Position numbers and translations under genes: made by a program. Source: Melanocharis versteri (taxonomy: Eukaryota > Chordata > Aves > Passeriformes > Melanocharitidae). From it: a stretch of DNA of 64,000 bases. The notes under the pieces were generated by a model that had not been told where the DNA came from, did no database searches, and worked only from the letters and a program-made list of their open reading frames with translations. Position 1 is the stretch's first letter. Each line of letters begins with the position of its first letter. Positions 35,751 through 47,830 of the stretch are shown here, one piece after another. The stretch is from assembly GCA_013397845.1 (NCBI GenBank), contig VZTG01000077.1:1-64000 (forward strand), in the 5' to 3' direction.

Positions 35751-38700
35751 TTCAAGAACATTTATAATCAGTTAGCCCAGAACTTCAGATCCAGACAGCC
35801 TTACTTTCTTAGGAATTCTGCATTTAGATCTGGACTTTTACACTGGGAATCCTTTCATGTTTATGAAAGGCTTTGGGAACCACAGTGAGAGGTATTCATA
35901 GCAAAGTCCAATATGTCCATCCAAAATTTTCCTCATAGCTGTGGTGGGATTTCACATCCTCAGCCAAGAAAACAATGATTTCATCTTGTTGCTTTCCCTG
36001 TTTAACTACAGATTCTGGCACCTTCACCCATATGGGCTGGTGTTTTCCTCCTCTAGTGCCTTTAATACACCCACCAAGCAGCCCTTCTCAGCTTCAGCAA
36101 TGGAAACTGCAAGGAAGATCCAGGAGCATGCAGAGAGAGTAGCCATCTTTGTAAACCTTGTCCTGTAAGCATAAAGTCCTTCACCAGAACATTTTGTTCT
36201 GATGGATATCTAAGACTTAGAGATATAGAACCTACGGGGAATACTCAGAACACATTTATTTTCTCTCCCCTTTTGTTCTACTCTCCTCTTTGCCCTCATT
36301 CTTCTCATCCATCTCAATTTCTCAACATCTGTGTTAGTATTTCTACCTAGTATTTCTCTGATTCATATTTGTCAGAAATTCCATTAATTAATGTATGCTG
36401 TCCTTATCATTGGCATTTTATGTGATAGATCTCATTTGTTTATTTCTATGCTTATAGTTTGTTAAATTTCTCTACTTCGATTTTCCACAGTCCATTTTCA
36501 CAGAACTTTATGGATATTTTTGCATCCTATTCAACTATACAGCACACTCACCATTACCAGTCCGGAAATATTTTCAACTACTTCATTCAAAAGTTATTAG
36601 ACCTTTTCACCAACTGAAGTACAACTTGTTTGCTAACTTCTTCTTTCCCCTTGTGAATTATTCATTAAATTCTCCATTTTAACAAACATATCTTTTGCGA
36701 AACTAAGAGCTGCATCTTCTAAATGTATTTTAGACAATGAATTCACCATTATGGATATCTGTTGAGAATTTTCTTATATTAAACAAAAACACGCTGAAAT
36801 CTAAGCCAGTCAATCACTGAGGTGACATTTATTTTCGATGACATGATGATGATCATGTTCCTGAAAAAAGTTCCCAGCAATTTCATATTCAAAATCCAAA
36901 CCCCATATCCTGCAATAGTCTCTTAAGGTTTCTTGTGTTAATGAATAGTTATTATGTCATTAAATTTCCTATAATAATCACAGAAAAAGAGAGCAGAATT
37001 TAAGTATAATAAGATTAGTTGATTTTGATAGTTGGAATAATATATATTCACAGTTTCTGTTGCTTACATTTGGCTAAGTAAAAGCATTTCTGCCCTAAGC
37101 TATGAATAATGTGAGTGTCATTAAGCAAACTAAAGAAACCAAAAGCAATGTGCGTTAGAAATATGATATTGTAAGTTATTCATACCTGCCATCTTGTGTG
37201 ATAGGTGCGGCTTGGACTTGTTTCAAAAAAAAAAGTGTAAACAGAGTTCAAGATGACACCAAACTTCTTTTTGAAACCTACACAGACCTGTACTATGACT
37301 CTTCTAAAAATTAAGTATCTAACAGTAAGACCTTAATCACAGACAAAAGTACAACTAGTAACTGCAAGAAGGAGAAGTAGGAAAACTTTTCAAATTCAAA
37401 ACATAATTTACTTCAAACAAAGCCCATCTTGGTTTTTTGCTGTGTAGCTACTGAAAATTGTCACAGCTAAATGCAGAGCATGCTTTCATACCATTCTAAA
37501 CGGTTTTACATGCAACTGTTTGCCAACAGCAGTAAAGAATCCCCCTACAAACAGCAATTTTCCTTGTATATGACACCATTATACCTACCAGTTTATACGT
37601 ATGTACTTCATTAGTGCAAACCAGAATGAAAAACAATGCAATTAAAATATTTGAAAGGTATAACTTGAAAGTTTTAAACTCAAGGAATTTGAAGCAGTTC
37701 CTGTTTTGCACTAAAGTGGTCTATTCATATTTTATCACAACATCATGAAGCGATTACCACCTATATCACAGCATCAAGACAATAAAATATTCCAGAAGTA
37801 ACATAAGTGTGTGCTACAGCCAAGTTTCAGACTGAAACATCTCAGCAGTTTCAAGGCTTTAAAGACTACTTTCTGAGAAGGGTGCTGCTTTTAAAATTCT
37901 ACAGTTTCTTTCCTAAGCAAATAGATTTTGGCAAAAAGTTACACAGGACTGTCTTTAGATTACTTTTCTGCACTACTCAGTAGCTAGAACATAGGATAGC
38001 AAATCAGTTTGGGTTTTGGCCTCATACAATCTGAAGTAGCTGGGGTAGGAACCTCCCAAAATCAGTTTTCATAATGAGAGAAGCATCTCTGCTTCTATTA
38101 TGAAACAATTCTAGAGAAACAATTGCTTTTCAAGGTGTCAGTGGTCTGATCACATAAATTACTTTTCTGAAAGTCCTAGACAGTCTTTGAAGGATTTGAA
38201 TTAATCTTATGAATACAGGCACACATCCCAGCTCTGATAATACCAAACAAAAGCCCTTGCTCATTCTTTTGAATAAAAATGCTGCTGCTAGATCTGTCCC
38301 TCACATAAAACAGTCCCTTAATGCTTTCTAATACCTCTTTTTGAAATCACCTTAGATTCAGGCTAGAGGGTTGGGGAAAATACCTTTTTCCACACCCCTG
38401 CAGGACAAGACATGCTATGTGTCTGGATTGCAGTGGGTGTCACCAGAAAAAGAAAGGCTCACTAGCTTACATCGGTATTCAGTTATGCTGGACTTCCGCT
38501 ATTCTGAATGATCAGGAAACTGTAAAGTTTGTCAAGAAATGTTATGATATCTCCCAACCCTGAGGAGCAGTTTTATGATGGGCAGGATCTAGGAACCAGC
38601 CCACGTCATCTCTGAGTGCAGAGGCTGCTCAGTGTCACAGAGAGACACCTCTCCCTGCTAGTAAGCATCCACTGTGGAGCAGAACAAAGCTCCACTGCCC

Positions 38701-39106
38701 ATTGATCCACATCCAAGAGATTTCTACAACGAGTGCAACATTTTTGTCAGTTAACAAGTGTCACAAAAGTCATCAGAAAACAGCTGTAAGTAGGAATACC
38801 TTCCAGATATGCTGCATGAGTACAGACCATCATGGAGACACCATTATTCTGGATTATTCCTTTATGCAGGCATTATGCTCAGGTCTGTGGAAGCCTCCCG
38901 TCGTCTGTAGGCAAAGTATGCATGCCCTGACTGACTCAACTGTGCTCATAGCAGCTCCTGCGCCAATGTCTATCATTGTAGGGAGCCCCAGGTAATCCCT
39001 CACCTTTTATTCCATTTGATGCCTGTGCTCAGCAAAGCAGCAACTCTGTGCTCAGCACTTGCACTTTAACTTCCTGCCAGTAACCTCACACCAGAAGTCA
39101 GTGAAT

Positions 39107-39148
39107 TTCTAAAGGCCCTAAGGCATCTTCTAAAGGCCCTAAGGCATC
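39107..39148. repeat. Perfect 21-bp tandem duplication
   Basis: The unit TTCTAAAGGCCCTAAGGCAT plus C occurs at 39107-39127 and again without change at 39128-39148. Perfect identity suggests a recent event. Confidence 0.95.
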
Positions 39149-39840
39149 TGAGGACCCACTACAGTATAAGTACATATTGTGATAAAAGAACTGTGTCAAG
39201 GCAGCAAAACACATTACTCAGAGTACTAGTACAGAAGTCTGTGAGTACAGAAGACCTGTGATTTCAAATCACCACCTCAAGAAATCACTGAGATTTAAAA
39301 TCTTAACAAAACACAGCAAGCAAAGTGCAATTAGCACATGGCAAGTTTATTTCTTAAGTGCTAACAATAAACTAGTGAACCAGTTCAGGTAACAATGCAG
39401 AATCATTAGTGAGCCTAAACCAGATGGTATCCTATTTTTAGCTCTAGGCAAAATGCCAAATGACATGACTAAATAGAAAAAAAATCCCTATAGTATTGAA
39501 TTTTTGCGCCTATTGACCATGGAGACTGAAAGGCAGGAACATTTTTAATAACCTTTCTTTGACAAGCTTAAAGTCATTTACTGCTGAAGCCTGTCTTCGA
39601 CATAAAGCCAAGAGAATAGGCCTCTAGAGAAAGCTCACTGCTGTACAGCTTCACCTTCCAGCAAAACACATTATGCAGCAAAGACACATAATACTTACTT
39701 CCATTAAAAAAACAGCCCCTGACTGGCTATTGCAGCAGTGACCTTTCAATCCAGGCTTCTATAGTATTTATTGGCTGAAAACTTGTTTCTATGAATAGCA
39801 ATTGTCTGACTTAAAACCAAAAATATTTTTTCTGTTTCAG

Positions 39841-39885
39841 GGAACAGCATTTGCAAAGGCAATGGTATTCAATGAAAAAGGAAAG
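39841..39885 (+). other. Micro-exon-like segment, 45 nt (unproven)
   Basis: A good acceptor (ATATTTTTTCTGTTTCAG) ends at 39840 and a moderate donor (GGAAAG|GTAACT) follows 39885. The segment is exactly 15 codons and is open in two frames. The phase-0 reading is GTAFAKAMVFNEKGK. A multiple-of-three length with both splice sites is what an alternatively used micro-exon would look like. The peptide is not recognised. A chance pair is quite possible. Confidence 0.22.
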
Positions 39886-40234
39886 GTAACTGAAAGTAAT
39901 GAAGTACCACGTGCCAAGTGGCATTTATAAACAATATTCTTACTGGTTTTGATGATACAGCAACTTTCATCAGAGAACCTTATTCAAATGCAAAGGTCCT
40001 CCACATGAAAGTATTCCAGACATGGAGATTTCACAACACTTTGACAAATACTTATATGACAGATGGGTAAATTAATTAAATAGCAGGCCAGGCTCTGGAT
40101 TTCATTCTGGACTGGTTTTTGTTCCCTTGACACTAGGAAGAGGCTAAAAAGCAGCTCAAAATCTCTCTCTCTCAGAATTCATGTGTCACTAAGGAGTCTC
40201 CAGATGACCTAACTGGCACCTACCTACCACTCAC

Positions 40235-40330
40235 CTGGAGCATGACACTATGGGGACACTGGAGCACACTACCCAAGGGCAGCAATTTCCCAGCTGGTGG
40301 ATGGCCCATTCCAGGCTGGCAGGAGGAAGG
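40235..40330 (-). other. Exon-like segment on the minus strand, 96 nt (unproven)
   Basis: On the minus strand a perfect-consensus donor (CTCCAG|GTGAGT) ends the segment at 40235, and an acceptor (GTGTTCTCATCCAG) precedes 40330. The 96 nt are open in two frames; the phase-0 reading begins PSSCQPGMGHPPAGK. It is GC-richer than its surroundings. No protein family was recognised. It could be an exon of a noncoding RNA or of an intron-rich host gene on the minus strand, or chance. Confidence 0.18.
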
Positions 40331-40509
40331 CTGGATGAGAACACCATCAAGACTGCAATGATACATGCTGGCTTTCAGAACAGGCTACAATGTGCACTAG
40401 AACTTGAGACCATTTTTGTGCCTTTTTGCTCTTATTAGACCAGTTTAGTAGATACAGGAAACAATTTAGAGATTTAGGGCAAAAAGATTATTTTTTTATC
40501 CAGATATTT

Positions 40510-40543
40510 CCCTCCAAACCCAAACCATTCTATGATTCTATGA
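40510..40543 (+). mobile_element. CR1 LINE tail, extremely short copy
   Basis: Only the last ~34 bases of a CR1 are present (CCTCCAAACCCAAACCATTC followed by TATGATTCTATGA). Unrelated sequence lies on both sides. This is either an extremely 5'-truncated insertion or the surviving end of a larger copy. Confidence 0.7.
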
Positions 40544-40731
40544 CCATTGCACGGTGCTTCTTTGGTGGAGTTATAAGAGCTCGACACAGCCCTAAAAAAA
40601 ATCTGACTCCTAAAAATGCATGCAGTAAAATATAAAAGAGAATCAACTGTATTTCGGGAATAAAAAGGTAAGAATAACATGATGAAAAGAGGTAATTTTG
40701 TAGACCAGAAGTCAGAATTACAAGGAAGATG
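40544..40731. other. Spacer between the CR1 tail and the next CR1
   Basis: Fewer than 200 bp of AT-rich sequence with no recognisable element. An AAAAG|GTAAGA donor-like site is at about 40667, without a plausible exon. Confidence 0.5.
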
Positions 40732-41155
40732 CAGACAGGCTGGATAGAGTCCAGAGGATGAACACAAAGTATCAAAGGACTGTGATTCTGCCATTTGAGG
40801 GAAGGTTGAGAGAACTGGCTTTGTTCAGACTTGAGAAAAGAAGGCTTAGAGACCTATCACCATGCTCCAGTATTTCAAGAGTGGCTACAAAGAAAATGTA
40901 GCCTCCCTCTGTACAAGGGGTAATGGGCACAGGTTACTCCTGGGAGATTCTGATCAGACACAAGAGTGCAATTTTCACAATGAGAACAATCAGACATTGG
41001 AATAATTTTCTAAGGGAAGGGATGAATTCCCCAACATCGGACACTTAAGATTCAGCTGGACAAGGTGATGTGCCATCTTGTCTAGACAGTGTTTTTATCC
41101 AAAAAGATTGGACCAGATGATCCTTGAGGTCCCCTTTCAACCTGGTGTTCCATGA
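40732..41155 (+). mobile_element. CR1 LINE, 3' fragment (old copy)
   Basis: A 5'-truncated, diverged CR1. It starts near 'gacaggctggatagagtcca' and contains 'gaaggttgagagaactggc', 'ttgttcagacttgagaaaag', 'cacaggttactcctgggag', 'acattggaataattttcta' and 'gaccagatgatccttgaggt'. It ends near 'cctttcaacctggtgttcc'. The terminal octamers are largely eroded. No intact frame. Confidence 0.87.
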
Positions 41156-42659
41156 ATTAAATTTTGAACCGCATATTAGGTTTTTTTGTAATGTCATATA
41201 AAGAAGGATTACTTTAATGTCCATTGATTTAACTGGAAATCAGCATTGCCAAATCCTGTGATTTTAATAAAAAATCTTGAATTATTTGGTGATTTATTGT
41301 TAATTTGTTTATATATTTTTTTAAAAATACCAAGTTCATATAGTTATATCAAGTGAGAAAATTTCTTTTTTTTTAAAGGATCTCAACCTCTGAGTGTAGG
41401 GAAATAAATCCAAAGAACAGAAGCCTTAAGGCTCTAGCACCGAAAGTGAAGTTGAAAAAAAGAAAATGTATCAGTTTAAAATACTTAGGTGTTTAAGCCA
41501 AACTTATGAGTAGGAGTTTAGATTAAAACCTGTAAATGCTAAAGCTGCAACTATTGAGCACTGTAATAAATATAATTGGAACAGGATTTTTTTTTTTTTA
41601 TGCTGGGCATTTTATGCAGATTATGTATTATTAATCATTCTACAAACATGAAAGAGGGAATCCTCAAAATTAACGTGTTAAAACTGGGGGGTTTTCCCAG
41701 TACAGGGTCTAGCATCACTCAAAACAAAATTAATATTCTAGCAATCTCTTTGCTCCTTTGAGCTCCAATTATTGGCATGATTTGCCAACAAACTGTGTTT
41801 GTGTTTTAAAGGTTTTAGTGAGGAAGAACACTTATATAAACATTGGGCATTTCCCTCTTGCATTAAGGATTCCAACACATCTCAGCTGTTTCATTTTCTT
41901 TTCAACAGCCCACAATGTCCCTGCTATAATATCGACAAGCTCACAGGTTGTTGTTTTTCATAAGAACATAAGGGCACTGAGGTTACTTTCATTCAGAGTG
42001 AGTGTTTCATTTAACCCTTACTAATTTATTAGGAAACCCAAACTTCACCCCACCACCTCCCCCATCCACCTTCAAAGGAAGGAAACGCCTCTGTAGAAGT
42101 TACCAATCATTTTTTTCATAGGGTTTTTTGTTTCAGCTGTACACAACAAGATTTCTCCGTTCTGCCACCCTGGGTCAGAAAGGGCAATATATTTTGCTTT
42201 TCAACACAAATGCAAGGGATTCAAAATAGTATTAGACATTGAAGCAGCAGAGCCGGATGTAGCCCCAAAAATGTAAGCATATGCACAAGAAGGATGGTGG
42301 CATCAATTCAAGGCTTTCCACTTCACCATGTTATTGATCACCTGCCGTAGTGGAAACTGTAGCAAGACATTTTCAGATTCAAGTGACAGCTTTCTTTTAT
42401 TACTACTAATTTTACTTTTGATTCATTAAATTACATAGGCATACTGAATTTCATAGGATCATTTTCAGAAAACCTCTTTAAAGACACCACCTTCTGAATT
42501 TAAAAGTATCTTAATAATAAAAAGCATTTAATTTTTCCAAAAATATATATTATACCATGCATGTTTATGACATATTTAAATTTCTCAATATTATTCACGA
42601 TATCTGCTAACTTATATGCTCATGACTAGATTGCCTTGTGATTGAGATTTTGCTCTGCC
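41156..42659. other. Unique AT-rich sequence, no gene seen
   Basis: No repeat was recognised apart from a 13-base T run at 41587-41599. Open frames at 41576-41761 and 41758-42024 have no recognisable domain. Confidence 0.55.
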
Positions 42660-42770
42660 ATAGTCGAGTCACAACATTATTTGGGTAAGAAGGGACCTCT
42701 ACCGATCATCTAGTCGAGGCAGTCTGTCATGGGCAGGGACATCTTTCTCTAAGTCAGGATGCTCAGCAAA
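42660..42770 (-). mobile_element. CR1 LINE, short 3' fragment on the minus strand
   Basis: The plus strand shows the reverse complement of a CR1 3' UTR: 'tttgggtaagaagggacctc', 'gatcatctagtcgagg', 'gtcatgggcagggacatctt' and 'gtcaggatgctcagcaaa'. The 3' end of the element lies at the left. Only about 110 bp remain. It is the only CR1 in this window on the minus strand. Confidence 0.8.
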
Positions 42771-43050
42771 CACAATAAAACCAGAAATTGAGGACAAAAT
42801 GGAGCCTCCTTAACCTGATTTTGGACAAGCTAAGTTTCATAGGACACAGAATATCCTTAAACTGTGGAATGTCAGAACAAGTTTTGGCATTAGGTCCGAA
42901 AGATCATCAGACAGTGCTTCTACATTGCTTGTGGTATCCTACAATGCAGAAAAGGTGTCAGCAATGCCTTGCAGCAGGCCAAATGCCCTCCCTGCCCCAA
43001 CAAACGTCCTGCTCCAAGGACTATTCATTTGAAGCTACAATGGTTTTCCA

Positions 43051-43066
43051 GAAAGCTAGCTAGCTT
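43051..43066. repeat. Perfect 16-bp palindrome
   Basis: AAAGCTAGCTAGCTTT equals its own reverse complement. A second perfect inverted repeat follows 30 bp downstream. Confidence 0.95.
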
Positions 43067-43096
43067 TGTATAACCTCCTTTTTGGAGGCAGTAGTT

Positions 43097-43114
43097 GACT
43101 AGTTGAAACTAGTC
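43097..43114. repeat. Inverted repeat, 8-bp stem, 2-nt centre
   Basis: GACTAGTT and AACTAGTC flank the dinucleotide GA. Confidence 0.95.
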
Positions 43115-44104
43115 TTTGTTTAAATACAGTGGGAGGTTTTATCACAGGCAACTTGCAAAACAGGTGTCCTGATCAAATGCTCTTATGGGTCCTTCCGTGT
43201 GCTTATGGGTTCCAAAGCACCAAGTAGTTCTGAAGGCTCTGTTCTTCTGCATCATTTCCTTTAAAGCACACTTCCCAACCTCCATCAGCATTACAACAGA
43301 GTAAAGAAACTTATCATCGCCTGCTTTACAATTATAAATAGGTTATTGCTCTCCAGCATTACCAGTCTTTAAAGCCCTCTAAGAAGCAGCTGCAGAATAT
43401 TCCCCATCACATTAGGAAAGATTAAGAAAAATCATGTAAATGGAAGCCTTAAAAAAACCCCAAAAAACAAACCACACAGCAACAAAAGAACCATCCCCCC
43501 CAACCAACCAACCAGCTAAAAATTCTGGTACCAAGTAGAACTGGAAAGAACATAAAGGCAACACAGCTGTTGCCAGTGACCTCGTGAACAGTAGCTTTTA
43601 GAGAAAGAGCAGGAAGAAATAGGATGAAAGATGGACCAGGCTTGCATCCACCCCAAAATCTGATTATATGACTTGGCAAGTAAGAGGAAGCATGACACAA
43701 ACTTTGCAAACAATTTAATGCTTTAACACAGGAACTACATAGAAGAATTTTGGCTCCCAGGGACTCCCATTTCCTTGTGATCCCATCATCCTTCCTTCCA
43801 ATATAGGAGAACATAGTCCTGCTTCTAATGATACTAAAATTACAACAACAAAGAGACAACCCTAGTATTTTATCTAATTTTCTACATCTCAGGCACTCAG
43901 AGAAGAATTTCAAATATTAAAGTTATTGCAATTATCTATTTTTTCTTGGGTAATATAATAACAGATTTATTTTTCCTGTTATTTAAATGCCTCCACTCTG
44001 ATATACTGAACTCCTAAGGTTACAAACAGAGCTTTTGCAGTAAATTTTATTTTTCCCCTTTCCTCTTCAAAATGCAAAGGATTATCCAATTCTTCTACGC
44101 CTTG

Positions 44105-44120
44105 TTTTTTTTTTTTTTTT
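44105..44120. repeat. T homopolymer, 16 bases
   Basis: A pure T run. No SINE or processed-pseudogene body is recognisable on the minus strand next to it. Confidence 0.9.
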
Positions 44121-47100
44121 CCCGCAAATATAAAAATCTGTGGGTGCTGCATTTCATGGATAATGCTACAACAATGGGAAAGGCTGGAAAACAAAGATAT
44201 TTAAGAAGGCACTTCACTACCCTATTACTTTGGAGGCTCCAAAAATTCCCACTGAAGAATTTAACAATATTAGAGTGTCTTCTGGAAGAGGAATTCAAGA
44301 TAAATAACCTTATATTGCTTAGGGAAAGTGAACCTTTTCTATCTCCTGGGTTTCTGCATTAATTCTTTTCTTTCAAAAACGGGCTGCATGAGTACATGCT
44401 GTCTAAGATAGTTCTCAGTGGAAAAGACCTGAAATAACATGAGTTCTGTTCTCTGCCTCTCGGAATATAAATCTGCATTAAAAGATCATTTAGTCTGTTC
44501 ACTCAAATTATAAGGTCTATGACAAAGGATACAGCTATCTGGTAACTGTATTAGATACCTTATATTCCCTCAAAATGGCATATTTACCAATGAATCTGGT
44601 TATGAATCTTACAGTGATAAAACACAGATTCAATCCAAGTTTCAATATCATATTTATTTATCAATGTGATTATATATGGCACTAAAAACCTCAAAATGTT
44701 AAGAATCTTGAACCAAAATTTTAACTTCAGTTTTTCTTTACTGAAAAAGTATGTGAATTTGTTCATATATACTCAACCTTTCCCCAGATCAAGCTTTTTC
44801 CTCTGAAAAAGTTGAATTATTGACGTTTTAGTCACCTGTACATTTTACTATTGTGAAAGAATAAATTACGCCTTTAGTTTAACAAACACACAGGATAAAT
44901 CAGAGTAGTAGTACTGAAAATAAGAATTTTTTATGCCTAACAGATCTTAACCAATAAGTTCAAAAAACTATAAACACAAATGCTAGAAAATGGGTTTTTG
45001 TGGATTTTCATACATTAATATGAACGCATACTGAATCTGACAAGATACACCTAAGCCCACTATTTCCCCCAATATTTTAGCAAAAAAGGATTGCATCATT
45101 AATCACTAGTAGTTTTGTAACTTTGTTGAAGGATTCCAAAGCATATTGCAATAAATTAATTTGGATTCACAGCTCTCTAGGGAACACAGAACATATTACC
45201 AACATTTTATAGCTTAAGAAAATAACAAACCAACAGACATTAAATAGTGTGTTACAACACACAACAGCAGAAAACACAAACTTCATCTGTATTCAAAACT
45301 CAGTTTTCAGAATTTAATTCAGACACTTTCAGAAAAGGGTTAGTGGCTACCACCCATGTTTACGTAAGCCTTTGCTCACCAGCTCTGCTGGTCACCAAAA
45401 AGGCTTGCCACACAAAGTTACTTTTTGCCATGTGTCTACAGCTATGGAAGACCAAAGTCCCACATCCAGAAAGAGTCGTCTGTATAAAATGTCTCTGAAC
45501 AATCACAGTTAATAAATTGCCTCAAACCATTAAGGGCACAGCACGAACAAAAAATGTACAGGTGTGGGACAGATCCTAGCACAGGAGGAGAATCAAACAA
45601 GTGGTGAGTGGAATTTTCTCTACATTTGGCAGAATGTTTATAGAGAAAACACCATGGAAAGTGAGGAAAAAGTCAGAATACTGAATGTATTTTCCAAGTA
45701 CCTGTGCCAAGAGTAGTAAAAATTTTGATTATTTACTTTATAATGCTTGTCATCTGTATAAGACCAATGACAGGCCTAAGGCAATCATATTAGTTTGAAG
45801 CATTATTATGCTGCAAGTATGAACCGTTACTCTTTCCTGTTCACTTCAGTCTAATAAAGTAATCTTATCAATATAATAAATTATACTATTTATCATTAAA
45901 CTATTAATAAAAAATCATTGTATCTATTGGTGAACCTATGAATTAGTGAATGCATCAATACATTCCTACATTTAATTATAAATTATGGATATATACACAG
46001 AGCAACTTGAAATATTTCTTTAATGAATAAACATAAACATTTTTTTAACCTGAAAACTAAAAACAAAAGCCAAATATGAATGAATATTTTTGGTTCTACA
46101 CTAGATCTTTGTCCTAGCACAGTTTCTGTCACCAGAAAGAGGTTTTGGAAGGGAAGATAGGAGACAGACGTTGGAGCAATGTCTACACAAGGTAAAACCT
46201 AATAGGTTGGGTTATGTTTGAAGGTGTCCTATAAAGAAAAGATCCAACTCAGTCCTTTAACTAGCAATAAAGAAAAAAAATTGGTTTTCCTTAATTAAAG
46301 GGAATGAAATCCAAAATGAAAATAAACACTAATTACGGGTTATGAGACCTGCCTATTCGCATTGTCTTCAGTCAATAAGTGCCACATGAATAAGAGAGAC
46401 AAGGCCTGGTGATAACACCAGAAGAGAGAAATGACTGTTTGCCAAAAGACTGTATGTCTATTAGCAAATGTGATGTGATGTGTAAGTTTCTGCAAAAAAA
46501 TAAGCCCAATACAGTAAAAACTTAATGAAATTCTGCCTACATCAGGTGACTGACTGGCTGATAAAAGAAGGTTTTTCATATCTATACTGCCTACAATTCA
46601 TTTCTTTAATTCTGTAGATGATATATTATCAATATCAAGAGTTATGGAGTAGTCTTAAAGCCAGAGATGAACATTAGGTGAAAGAACACCATTTGAGGGA
46701 GAGAGGGAAGCATAGTTTGCTAGCAGATATCTTGAGTCTCCCAGATGTCTGAAAAGAAAGAATACATCATCAGTCAAAACAAAAGCCAGTTCATGAACTG
46801 TTAAACCAGAAACTGAATGCTCTTGACTTCATGCCAGAGAGGATGCAGTTCATCACAGTTCCACATACTTAATCTCTATCATTGCACTCAATACTGTGAA
46901 ACCTTAGAACAACCCTTCTGCCCCAAGGAGTTGATCATTAAAATTAACAAAAAGCAAGTCAGGTAGACAATGAAGTTCAAAAATAACACACCATATTTTA
47001 TGGCATAGATGTACTAAAAAAATTGTAATTTGATATTCAAACTAAGCACTAAATTATCAGGGATCTTAAATCTGCAAAAATGAAGAAATCTGTGAAAGAT

Positions 47101-47743
47101 TAAGATTCTAAATATTCTCTGATGTAGAAATATGCCAGCAGGCAACTCCAAGGGAGTGATACATGCAATTGCTATTGATTTCAGCAATGCAAGGATAACT
47201 CACAGCTGCTTTCAAGATATCCATCCTTTTTTTGCTTTTCTAGCTGCACAAGTATTGCACAAGAAGCCACGATCTTAGTGTGCACAGACCTTCTAGAAGC
47301 GAGATTCTGTACTGCCCATTTAGGGTGTTACCACTGAAAACTTCACTAGGCCATCCAGTAAGGAGAGAAATTATTTATTATGGCATACTCCCTGAGAGGC
47401 AGCCATCCTAAAAGTTTCAAAGAACTAAAACTGGAAAGTACTCTGTGCTATAAATAAGCCCACAGCTATAATTTTCTTGTTCCCTCATCACCTCTTGCTG
47501 CAAACCTGCTGCAGATATACTCGTTTTAGATGTTTGCTCTTTACAACTCAGAGTAGATGATGACACAAGATAGTTTCACAGATCTCAGATCACCAGCTAT
47601 GAAAGGAAAAATATGTGGCAATGGTGGGAAAAAAATATCTGCAGGCCCTGCTTTCCTAATATTAGATTACTTCAACAAGTAAAGAATTCCAATCCTATTC
47701 AGGTATTTTCCTTGAGTATAAACCATTCATAACTGCATTCACC

Positions 47744-47830
47744 CAGCTGCATGCCAGTAAGCCCATAATTTTAAGATGTTTGTAAAAGCACAGTGCAGCT
47801 GGGAACCTTTAAGTATTTATAATGCAGCTG
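47744..47830. promoter_or_regulatory. Cluster of three CAGCTG E-boxes with a MEF2-like site (candidate)
   Basis: CAGCTG occurs at 47744-47749, 47796-47801 and 47825-47830, with GTATTTATAA just before the third (one mismatch to the MEF2 consensus YTAWWWWTAR). The segment is non-repetitive. E-box plus MEF2 combinations are known in muscle and neural enhancers of vertebrates; enhancer activity here is inference only. Confidence 0.2.

Larger units (their letters stand above)
31646..40509. other. Unique AT-rich sequence, no established gene
   Basis: No repeat family was recognised over about 8.9 kb. The open segment 35424-35750, the exon-like segments 39841-39885 (+) and 40235-40330 (-), and the 21-bp tandem duplication at 39107-39148 are listed separately. 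A non-repetitive segment around 33770-33880 is a possible conserved noncoding element on appearance only. The GC-richer patch at about 38560-39000 has frames open in several directions but nothing recognisable. Confidence 0.5.

Noticed and set aside
43449..43913. 154-codon minus frame
   Set aside because: Its end is a low-complexity run rich in W, C, F and G produced by C- and A-rich plus-strand sequence; no recognisable domain.
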